A stretch of DNA of 10,086 bases. Origin: an uncultured Prevotellaceae bacterium (lineage in GTDB: Bacteria > Bacteroidota > Bacteroidia > Bacteroidales > Bacteroidaceae). Made by a program: the position numbers and the translations under genes. Location: NCBI GenBank assembly GCA_947176655.1, contig CAMWRK010000064.1, positions 1 through 10,086 on the forward strand. Direction: 5' to 3'. The notes below the pieces were generated by a model. It saw only the letters and a list, made by a program, of their open reading frames with translations, had not been told where the DNA came from and searched no databases. Shown here piece after piece: positions 4,691-10,086 of the stretch (position 1 is its first letter; the number at the start of each line of letters is the position of its first letter).

Positions 4691-4762
4691 GGGAAGGTAG
4701 CTCAATTGGTAGAGTAGCCAAATACAAAGCCGGAAATGCAGGTTCGAATCCTGCCCTTCCCA
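4691..4762 (+). tRNA. tRNA-like element with a broken anticodon stem (pseudo-tRNA or tRNA mimic)
   Basis: The 72 bases have a 7/7 acceptor stem (GGGAAGG/CCTTCCC), T8 and A9, a D stem GCTC/GAGT (three Watson-Crick pairs and one G-U) with a GG-containing D loop, a 5/5 T stem GCAGG/CCTGC with the canonical loop TTCGAAT, and discriminator A. Between D and T arms are 22 bases, about the right length, with a T at position 33 (4723). However, the expected anticodon stem strands GCCAA (4717-4721) and GCCGG (4729-4733) form only one pair. The formal anticodon would be ACA (Cys codon UGU), but decoding is unlikely. No CCA is encoded; CT follows the discriminator. It may be a decayed tRNA or a tRNA mimic that attracts processing or charging enzymes. 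Confidence 0.7.
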
Positions 4763-4776
4763 CTAAATGAATTTAT

Positions 4777-5007
4777 ATGACAAAGCAACATTCTGAAAAA
4801 AGAACAGAGGCGGCAGTAGGACTCCTGCTGAAGACCTTTGAGCAGAACGTGGCCGACACCGATACCATCCTCAATGAGTTCGAGACCACTCATGATGACT
4901 ATGAGTGTGATCAGTCGATATGGTACGATGCCCTCGTTACCGGTCACTACGCTATGAAGGAAGCAATTGATAAGATCAATAATAGACTAAACCGAAAAAA
5001 TAAGTGA
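4777..5007 (+). CDS. Small acidic early protein of unknown function (76 aa)
   Basis: This gene starts 14 bases after the tRNA-like element; the upstream bases are AT-rich without a strong Shine-Dalgarno site. The 76-residue product is acidic in the middle (NVADTDTILNEFETTHDDYECDQSIWYD) and appears all-helical, with helices around EAAVGLLLKTFEQN and ALVTGHYAMKEAIDKINNRL. It has a lysine/asparagine tail. No known family is recognised. The stop is 4 bases before the next start, so it is part of the transposition operon. Confidence 0.7.
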   Translation: MTKQHSEKRTEAAVGLLLKTFEQNVADTDTILNEFETTHDDYECDQSIWYDALVTGHYAMKEAIDKINNRLNRKNK

Positions 5008-5011
5008 GAAA

Positions 5012-5383
5012 ATGAGAAAGTTTATCCATGCAGACAAAGGAGTAACGGCGAAGTTGAAGGCTATCTTCAAGTGTTCTGACCGCACCATCCGCAATGCCCT
5101 TACCTATGACGAGAATAAGGGCAATTCCGACCTCTGCCGGAAGATCCGATTCACTGCCCTGCAGTATGGTTGCCACACTTACACTGTGACCAAAGAGGAA
5201 GAATGCTTCCATGACGAAGCCGACGGCATCATGTGGCTTCTATATCCTAATGGAGCGCAGGTTGGCCTTAACAAGATCACCGGCGAAGGAGAGATTATCT
5301 TCAAGGGCGACGTAGTTGCCCGGTACGACAAGGTTCAACTGACCGATATACCGGCAATTCAGGCGAAGGCATTGGCTTTCTAA
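5012..5383 (+). CDS. Probable DNA-binding early protein with N-terminal HTH (123 aa)
   Basis: The N-terminal region (about residues 10-50: VTAKLKAIFKCSDRTIRNALTY, then SDLCRKIRFTALQYG) has the spacing of a helix-turn-helix, with a likely recognition helix at DRTIRNAL. The C-terminal half (about 72-115) looks beta-rich: GIMWLLYPNGAQVGLNKITGEGEIIFKGDVVARYDKVQL. It sits immediately ahead of the transposase gene (12-base gap). In Mu-type phages a small HTH regulator (Ner) precedes the transposase, so it is a candidate for the Ner role, but sequence resemblance to Ner is not evident. It might bind the GTTCCA/TGGAAC palindrome in the switch region. Confidence 0.65.
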   Translation: MRKFIHADKGVTAKLKAIFKCSDRTIRNALTYDENKGNSDLCRKIRFTALQYGCHTYTVTKEEECFHDEADGIMWLLYPNGAQVGLNKITGEGEIIFKGDVVARYDKVQLTDIPAIQAKALAF

Positions 5384-5395
5384 AAGATATAATTT

Positions 5396-7399
5396 ATGGA
5401 ATATTACAACGGCAGACTTTGTATATCAACTCGCGAACTGTTCGACGGGGGCATCGTTACGGAGGCTAATTATCGCAATTGGACTAACCGTAACCGTGTG
5501 GATGTCGTTCAGCGTGGAGGCGGAGCAAGGGGAAGCTATGCGCTCGTTGCCGTTGACAGCCTCCCCGACCGCTATAAAGAGAAGGTCGAAGAGGTTTATC
5601 CCGGCGGATCACAGGCACATCTTGAGGGTTGGATCATCAGCAACTACGAGGTGGATCAGAAAGCCACAGCCTTCTTCTTCTCCAAGGAACAATGCGGAGT
5701 GGCACTCCCGGCAGAGAAGGCCAAGGAGTACGTCACCAACGCCTCGGTTCTGAACACCTGCATCAAGCTCTATGATAGAGCAGTCACCGCGCAGAAACTC
5801 TTCGGAGGTAAATATGATTGGTCTATGATGGCAGCGACCATTGAGACGCTCCGCAAGCGGTTCGGCCACACCCTCCCGGCTTCAACCCTCCGTTTCAGAA
5901 AGAAAGTAAACGACTATAAAACGAACGGATACGCCTGTCTGATCAGCGGTAAGTTCGGTAATCAGTCGGCACGGAAGGTGGACTACAAGACCGAGCGACT
6001 TATCCTTGGTATCGCAGTACAACCTAACAAGCCTTGGAACACCAACGTCCTCGAATTATATAACTCCTTCGTAACCGGAGAGTATGATGTATTTGACCCG
6101 GATACCGGCGAACTATTCAATCCGGATGACTTCACTGACAAAAACGGAGAACCTATGGTTCTGAGCGAAGCTACTATATGCAACTACCTGAACAAGCCTA
6201 AAAATAGAGCACTCATTGACCATCGCCTAATGACTCCGACAACCTTTATGCACGAGGTAATGCCACACATGCACCGACATCATGGCGAATTCTCCCTCTC
6301 GAAGGTGTCGTTCGATGACCGCGACCTTCCACGCAAGCTCAAGGACACGAGAATCCGTCCGAAGGCATATTATGCCTACGATATCACGAGCGGATGCTGT
6401 ATAGGAGCAGCCTATAACCGGGCAAAGAATGTCGATCTTGTGGTGGATATGTTCCGGGATATGTTCCGGCTGCTTGACAGGCATGGTTGGGGTTGCCCTG
6501 CAGAAGTGGAAGTCGAGAACCATTTGATGAGTCAGTGGAAAGACTCCTTCCTCCGAGCCGGAGTGATGTTCCCCTTCGTAAGGTTCTGCGCTCCGATGAA
6601 TTCACAGGAGAAACATGCAGAGCAGTTCAACGGAGCCAAGAAGCGTAGCATCGAACACCGGAACCATGTCGGCATCGGCAGGTTCTATGCCAAGAGCAGA
6701 CAATACCGGACGGAGAGCAACAAGGTATTCGATGAGTTAAACAACACCTACGAGGAGAAGGAATATTACTCATGGGATGAGCTGATCGCAGATGACCGCC
6801 GGGACATCTATGAGTACAACCATGCGCTTCATCCCAATCAGAAAAAATATAAGGGCATGACCCGGTGGGATGTCCTTGTAGCCAATATCAACCCGAACCT
6901 TCAGCCTCTCGACAAAGCAGTCATCGCACGGTATGTCGGAGAAAGGGTCAGCACAACGATCCGGCGCAATTCCTACTGCCGGGTGCTTCACAGGGATTGG
7001 TGGCTGAGCAAGACGGAGGTTATCGAGCAGCTTGCACCGAATGACTATAAGGTTGATGCCTTCTACCTCACTGATGAAGAGGGGAACGTAACCGACATGT
7101 TTATCTACCAAGGTGACAAATATATCGATCGCCTTGAGGATGTGGGAACCTATAACACTGCACGAGCCGAGCAGACGGAGGAAGATGAAAAGATCTTCGT
7201 AGAGCAGCAGAAAAAAGTAAGCCACTTCAAGAAGTATGTCGAAGACCACGCAATCGAACGTGTGGGCGTAATAGAGCGCGACACACGGCCTCCGTCAATC
7301 GAGGTGGAAGAAGTGGCCGTCCCGGAGCCGGAACCGCGAGAAACGCAAGAATACGGCCTTGATGACGATTATGCCACACGAGCCTTGCAAGACTTATAA
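5396..7399 (+). CDS. MuA-type DDE transposase
   Basis: This 667-residue enzyme would cut and join phage ends to target DNA during integration and replicative transposition. The length matches Mu MuA (663). The N-terminal 70 residues (YYNGRLCISTRELFDGG...NYRNWTNR) resemble the MuA-type winged-helix end/enhancer-binding region. The catalytic core spans about 300-430: D307 or D308 in VSFDDRD, an acidic residue at E374 in VEVENH, and E409 in KHAEQFNG. D307 to E374 is 67 residues, the same as D269 to D336 in Mu. E374 to E409 is 35, shorter than in Mu but like retroviral integrases. A Mu-type C-terminal beta-barrel domain covers about 495-580, followed by a charged helical tail where MuB or ClpX contacts are expected. 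Oddly, the second catalytic residue is Glu instead of Asp. Confidence 0.92.
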   Translation: MEYYNGRLCISTRELFDGGIVTEANYRNWTNRNRVDVVQRGGGARGSYALVAVDSLPDRYKEKVEEVYPGGSQAHLEGWIISNYEVDQKATAFFFSKEQCGVALPAEKAKEYVTNASVLNTCIKLYDRAVTAQKLFGGKYDWSMMAATIETLRKRFGHTLPASTLRFRKKVNDYKTNGYACLISGKFGNQSARKVDYKTERLILGIAVQPNKPWNTNVLELYNSFVTGEYDVFDPDTGELFNPDDFTDKNGEPMVLSEATICNYLNKPKNRALIDHRLMTPTTFMHEVMPHMHRHHGEFSLSKVSFDDRDLPRKLKDTRIRPKAYYAYDITSGCCIGAAYNRAKNVDLVVDMFRDMFRLLDRHGWGCPAEVEVENHLMSQWKDSFLRAGVMFPFVRFCAPMNSQEKHAEQFNGAKKRSIEHRNHVGIGRFYAKSRQYRTESNKVFDELNNTYEEKEYYSWDELIADDRRDIYEYNHALHPNQKKYKGMTRWDVLVANINPNLQPLDKAVIARYVGERVSTTIRRNSYCRVLHRDWWLSKTEVIEQLAPNDYKVDAFYLTDEEGNVTDMFIYQGDKYIDRLEDVGTYNTARAEQTEEDEKIFVEQQKKVSHFKKYVEDHAIERVGVIERDTRPPSIEVEEVAVPEPEPRETQEYGLDDDYATRALQDL

Positions 7400-7422
7400 A
7401 GAAATTAAAACACTGTTAGAAT

Positions 7423-8295
7423 ATGATTACAACAGACATCAAAAACAAAATCCTCGCCGCTGTAAAGGCGAACCGCGCAAACTATCCGAGTGACGCTAAA
7501 CATGCCGCTTCCCTTGGCATAACGACTTCGGTGTACAGTGCGATCAAAAACGGTCAGACCGACCGCGTTCTGAGCGATGCCAATTGGATAAGTATTGCCC
7601 GGAAACTCGGAGTCAGCCTCCGGGGAGAAATCGAATGGAAAGTGGCAAAGACCCCGACCTTTCAGTTCATAACGGCACAGTTGGAGGCTTGTCAAGGTAG
7701 CAGTATCAGTGCGATCATGTGTGACCTTCCCAATATCGGGAAGACCTTCACAGCCCGGCACTATGTCAAGACCCATGCCAACGCCATCTATATCGACTGC
7801 TCACAGGTCAAGACCAAGCTCAGGCTTATCAGGAAGATTGCCGGTGAGTTCGGAGTGGACAGCAAAGGCCGGTATGCAGAGGTCTATGAGGATCTTGTCT
7901 ATTATCTCCGCTCCATCGACAATCCACTCATCATTCTCGACGAGGCCGGAGACCTTCAGTATGAAGCCTTCCTTGAGCTAAAGGCTTTATGGAATGCAAC
8001 TGAGAGATGCTGCGCTTGGTACATGATGGGAGCCGACGGCCTCAAGGAGAAGATCGACCGCTCCATCGAGTGCAAGAAGGTCGGTTACACAGAGATGCTC
8101 AGCCGATATGGTGACCGATACAGTAAGGTTACGCCGGATGATGGCAAGGAGCGTCAGAAATTCCTTCTCTCTCAAGCGCAGATCGTGGCGAAACTCAATG
8201 CTCCGGAGGGAGCCGATCCCGGCGAGATTGCCCGTAAGAGTGGCGGTGGTCTCCGAAGAGTTTATACCGAAATCGAAAAACTGAAAAGACTATGA
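7423..8295 (+). CDS. MuB-type AAA+ target-selection ATPase
   Basis: This 290-residue partner of the transposase would bind target DNA with ATP and deliver it to the MuA complex. Residues about 1-68 form a Cro-like HTH (AKHAASLGITTSVYSAIKNGQTDRVL). The ATPase domain has a Walker A, D101-LPNI-GKT (G106, K107, T108), and a Walker B, PLIILDEAGDL (D173, E174). The first glycine of the Gx4GK[ST] pattern is replaced by aspartate. A C-terminal helical part (about 245-290, with GGGLRRVYTEIEKL) matches the usual DNA- and partner-binding tail. Its length is close to Mu MuB (312). It follows the transposase after 23 bases and overlaps the next gene by 4 (ATGA). Confidence 0.9.
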   Translation: MITTDIKNKILAAVKANRANYPSDAKHAASLGITTSVYSAIKNGQTDRVLSDANWISIARKLGVSLRGEIEWKVAKTPTFQFITAQLEACQGSSISAIMCDLPNIGKTFTARHYVKTHANAIYIDCSQVKTKLRLIRKIAGEFGVDSKGRYAEVYEDLVYYLRSIDNPLIILDEAGDLQYEAFLELKALWNATERCCAWYMMGADGLKEKIDRSIECKKVGYTEMLSRYGDRYSKVTPDDGKERQKFLLSQAQIVAKLNAPEGADPGEIARKSGGGLRRVYTEIEKLKRL

Positions 8296-8558
8296 GCGAC
8301 TGTAAAATCAAAGCAACATTTGCGGATGGTAGCCGAAGGGTACTGAAACCCGTAGCAGAGTTGGCAAAAGCTAACAAGCGGCGCGAGATACGAGTAGTCT
8401 TTAAAGATGGAAGATACACTGACCTTCATTTGGGTCGTGTATGCCCCAAATTAGGGATTGTAAAGGTCAATACCTTTGGACTTCTTCCCGAAGGTATCAA
8501 GTTAGAAAAAATCATGGGGTGGTGCTACAAGTTCCCCCACAAAACCTCAAAACGATAA
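8292..8558 (+). CDS. Small basic protein of unknown function (88 aa)
   Basis: It begins with an ATGA overlap with the MuB gene, so its translation is probably coupled. The 88-residue product is basic (many Lys/Arg, C-terminal KFPHKTSKR) with strand-rich segments such as KIKATFADGSRRVL, IRVVFKDGRYTDLHLG and GIVKVNTFGLLPEGIKL, which suggests a small beta-rich fold that might bind nucleic acid. No known motif or membrane segment is present. Base composition is more AT-rich than MuB. The next gene starts 4 bases after its stop. Confidence 0.65.
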   Translation: MSDCKIKATFADGSRRVLKPVAELAKANKRREIRVVFKDGRYTDLHLGRVCPKLGIVKVNTFGLLPEGIKLEKIMGWCYKFPHKTSKR

Positions 8559-8562
8559 AGAT

Positions 8563-8793
8563 ATGACAGTAATTGAGAAACAATACATGGATTCGGTGAT
8601 CAGTATTAACCGAATGATGCGTAAGGCGCAGGATGCCGAACCCGATTGGGAACAGCGCAGGTATGAGATAGCATTCGCTGTGTATATGGAACGCAGAAAA
8701 CTTTTGACATCAAGAGAGGATGATGTGAAGGACGCTGTTGAAGAGGCTGACATGCTTATAGCAGAACTGAAAAAGACTCAAGAGAAAAAGTAA
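8563..8793 (+). CDS. Small helical protein of unknown function (76 aa)
   Basis: The product is highly charged and predicted almost wholly helical: VIEKQYMDSVISINRMMRKAQD, then EQRRYEIAFAVYMERRKLLTS, then EDDVKDAVEEADMLIAELKKTQEKK, the last with coiled-coil-like heptads. It has no Cys cluster, membrane segment or known motif. It is separated from the next gene, a P-loop ATPase, by only 2 bases, so it may be an accessory factor of that ATPase, though this rests only on position. Confidence 0.65.
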   Translation: MTVIEKQYMDSVISINRMMRKAQDAEPDWEQRRYEIAFAVYMERRKLLTSREDDVKDAVEEADMLIAELKKTQEKK

Positions 8794-8795
8794 CG

Positions 8796-9422
8796 ATGGC
8801 CAAGCGAGCATATAGTCCTAAAGAGGTTCTTGCCAAGACCTATAAAACCTTGCCTTGGGGTGAGAAGTGGAGCCGACCATTCGGCTTTCCAACGATCAAC
8901 GAGGCATGGTTTATCAGCGGAGCGTCTGCCTCCGGCAAGAGCAGCTTTGTGATGCAGCTCGCCAAGGAACTCTGCAATTACGGCATGACTCTCTATCTCT
9001 CACATGAGGAAGGTATCAGTCAGTCATTCAAGGAACGTATCGAGCGATTCAAGATGAACGAGGTACAGGGTCGTTTCAGAGTGGCCACAAGTGATACATA
9101 CGATGAACTTGTAGAAAGGCTTTCTAAACCCAAGAGTCCTCACTTCGTGATAGTGGACAGCTTTCAAGTGGCAGGTTGGTCATACGATCAAGCCAAGCAA
9201 CTTATAGATCGCTTTCCGGCTAAAAGTTTCATCTTCATCTCGCAGGAACATAAAGGACAGCCAATGGGTAAGGCTGCTGTCAGACTCCGCTATATAGCCG
9301 GAATGAAAGTCCGGGTTGTCGGATATAAGGCTTTTTGCCAAGGTCGCTTCACCGAAGACCCCGGAAGCTATTATGTGGTGTGGGAAGAAGGCATTTTAAG
9401 AACTTCAAACAATATCGGCTAA
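8796..9422 (+). CDS. RecA/RadA-like P-loop ATPase (208 aa)
   Basis: Residues 42-50 (GASASGKSS) are a Walker A motif with K48 and S49. LYLSHEEG (67-73) resembles the SxEE catalytic-glutamate strand of RadA/DnaB-type proteins. FVIVDSFQ (117-124) is the Walker B strand ending in D121. FIFISQEHKG (146-154), with Q150, matches the sensor strand and loop of the RecA superfamily. Before the P-loop are about 35 residues without a zinc finger, so this is not full RadA; no Lon-like C-terminal domain is present either. Such single-domain RecA-fold ATPases occur in phage early regions and are thought to act in DNA replication or repair. Here it could support replicative transposition. The exact role is unknown. 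Confidence 0.82.
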   Translation: MAKRAYSPKEVLAKTYKTLPWGEKWSRPFGFPTINEAWFISGASASGKSSFVMQLAKELCNYGMTLYLSHEEGISQSFKERIERFKMNEVQGRFRVATSDTYDELVERLSKPKSPHFVIVDSFQVAGWSYDQAKQLIDRFPAKSFIFISQEHKGQPMGKAAVRLRYIAGMKVRVVGYKAFCQGRFTEDPGSYYVVWEEGILRTSNNIG

Positions 9423-9423
9423 T

Positions 9424-9639
9424 ATGAGCAAGAAAAGAGAAATGATAATACTTGAGCCGGATGGCCGGATACGAAAAGAAGCCTTCTGCTCCCGGCCAAT
9501 GACATGTCCATATTGCAATGGCAGAGGCCAGTTCTTCAGCGGAATCGGTCTTCCGGAAATCGAATGTCCGGATTGCGAGGGAACCGGCGAGGTCATCGCC
9601 TTGGTAACCATTGATTGGAAACCTAATAAAGAACCATAA
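9424..9639 (+). CDS. Small zinc-finger protein with two DnaJ-type CxxCxGxG motifs (71 aa)
   Basis: The 71-residue protein carries two CxxCxGxG motifs, CPYCNGRG (C28, C31) and CPDCEGTG (C48, C51), separated by 16 residues. This is the arrangement of one zinc-binding unit of the DnaJ cysteine-rich domain. There is no J domain. Similar stand-alone fingers are found in phages and could bind DNA, RNA or unfolded partner proteins. It starts one base after the ATPase stop, so the two are tightly linked in translation. Confidence 0.75.
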   Translation: MSKKREMIILEPDGRIRKEAFCSRPMTCPYCNGRGQFFSGIGLPEIECPDCEGTGEVIALVTIDWKPNKEP

Positions 9640-9645
9640 GAAACA

Positions 9646-9801
9646 ATGAGTGAGACAAAACCAAAATGCTGCATCTGCGGCAAAGACATAACCGGGCATA
9701 CCTTCAATGCCAATCCTGTATGGGATGGCGAATGTTGCGAAGAATGCAATTGGAAAGTGGTGATCCCGGAAAGAATAAGAATGAGTAATCTAAAAAAATA
9801 A
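9646..9801 (+). CDS. Small Cys-rich zinc-ribbon-like protein (51 aa)
   Basis: A 51-codon frame from ATG 9646 to TAA 9799 gives a protein with CCICG (C8, C11) and ECCEEC (C31, C34), the two pairs of a four-Cys zinc site separated by 19 residues, then a NWKVVIPERIR tail. The spacing from both neighbours (6 and 8 bases) leaves room for exactly this gene, and the Cys pattern supports it as real despite its size. Small zinc proteins of this type are common in phage early regions, with mostly unknown jobs. Confidence 0.72.
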   Translation: MSETKPKCCICGKDITGHTFNANPVWDGECCEECNWKVVIPERIRMSNLKK

Positions 9802-9809
9802 AAAGTAAT

Positions 9810-10028
9810 ATGGCACAAAACATTGATCAGGTCTTCCGTCAGTTAGGCCGAACCGAAAAGGCTCGATTCATCGAGAAGAATCTTGAGTATGCCTCCGAAC
9901 AGGCAATTGCAGAATTTGTGGACACCTACTTCTTGGGGGTAGCACGTCATCTGCCCATAGAGACACTTGAGGCGATGCTTCATTCAAAGGAAGATCAGAA
10001 CAAGAGCAATGAAGCAGCAGGTAACTAA
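9810..10028 (+). CDS. Small helical protein of unknown function (72 aa)
   Basis: The 72-residue product appears helical throughout (IDQVFRQLGRTEKARFIEKNLEYASEQAIAEFVDTYFLG, then LPIETLEAMLHSK) with a polar tail rich in Asn, Glu and Lys. No motif, signal peptide or membrane segment is visible and the family is not recognised. The start at 9810 has a purine-rich, weak ribosome-binding context. It overlaps the next gene by 20 bases in another frame. Confidence 0.65.
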   Translation: MAQNIDQVFRQLGRTEKARFIEKNLEYASEQAIAEFVDTYFLGVARHLPIETLEAMLHSKEDQNKSNEAAGN

Positions 10029-10086
10029 CTTCGGACGGTTCTACTCCGCATTCCACAAGCTCACAATTCATGGAGAGCCGGACGAG
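10009..10086 (+). CDS. 5' part of a phage early gene (partial, cut by the window edge)
   Basis: A frame opens at ATG 10009, inside the last 20 bases of the previous gene, and stays open to the window end: 26 residues beginning MKQQVTNFGRFYSAFHK and continuing LTIHGEPDE. The opening VTNFGRFYSAF is like the start of a small protein I associate with Bacteroidota phages and mobile elements, of unknown function, but I cannot confirm this here. Overlapping starts are the rule in this operon, which supports it. Confidence 0.5.
   Translation, partial: MKQQVTNFGRFYSAFHKLTIHGEPDE

Larger units (their letters stand above)
2651..10086 (+). mobile_element. Mu-like transposable prophage, left part (right end outside the window)
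   Basis: The order is that of a Mu-type phage: left end with clustered repeats, leftward repressor, divergent early promoter, small early genes, MuA-type DDE transposase, MuB-type ATPase, more small early genes. No tyrosine or serine integrase is present, as expected for a phage that integrates by transposition. The left boundary at 2651 is a proposal: it is the first TG dinucleotide after the host terminator and lies 24 bp before the first repeat. The precise end needs the right end and the target duplication, which are not in the window. Confidence 0.85.

Noticed and set aside
4590..4762. A tmRNA gene
   Set aside because: No tag-peptide frame ending in Ala-Ala, and a D arm with a full GG loop and canonical pairing, unlike the tmRNA tRNA-like domain; the segment is also too short.
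4691..4762. An integrase attachment site made of a tRNA end
   Set aside because: The phage integrates by DDE transposition, no integrase is seen, and the element lies deep in the early operon and not at a boundary.
6770..7249. A 159-codon minus-strand frame
   Set aside because: It is antisense to the MuA-type C-terminal domain and has no promoter or recognisable domain.

Overview
The window looks like a piece of a Bacteroidota chromosome (Bacteroides/Parabacteroides/Alistipes-like gut lineage) carrying the left part of an integrated Mu-like transposable phage. The lineage is inferred from several promoters of the Bacteroidota form (TTTG or TTG, 19-20 bp, TAnnTTTG), from start codons with weak or no Shine-Dalgarno sequence, and from the protein families present. 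No species can be named from the sequence alone.

Host part, 1 to about 2650. The first 90 bases, on the minus strand, hold the start of a secreted protein that resembles a TolC-type outer-membrane efflux component. Divergent from it is a two-gene regulatory operon: a response regulator (300-821) made of a receiver domain joined directly to a Fis-type HTH, and a sensor-poor membrane histidine kinase (828-1664). The divergent intergenic region carries a good minus-strand promoter and two tandem copies of a GTATG-N5-CATAC site, probably the regulator's operators. A 660-bp stretch without a convincing gene follows (1665-2326). Then comes a small unknown gene (2327-2572) with its own promoter and terminator.

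Phage part, about 2651 to the right edge. Just after that terminator lies a probable phage left end: TG at 2651, then five copies of a GTGGATATTCA-like repeat (candidate transposase-binding sites), then a terminator that could work in both directions (2855-2888). A minus-strand HTH/coiled-coil repressor (3013-3570) follows. Its promoter and the rightward early promoter overlap at their start sites, forming a lysogeny switch with three copies of a TGCAGAAWWTTCTGCA operator-like palindrome and a different palindrome between the start points.

The rightward early operon has three small unknown genes, then a 187-bp noncoding island with several hairpins and a tRNA-like element whose anticodon stem is broken. 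After that come two small genes (one HTH-like), a MuA-type DDE transposase (5396-7399), a MuB-type target-selection ATPase (7423-8295), two small unknown genes, a RecA/RadA-like P-loop ATPase (8796-9422), two small Cys-rich (zinc) proteins, a small helical protein and the start of another phage gene cut by the window edge. Repressor and early promoter would decide between lysogeny and lysis. MuA and MuB would carry out replicative transposition. The small early proteins are probably accessory or anti-host functions. The phage right end and structural genes are outside the window.
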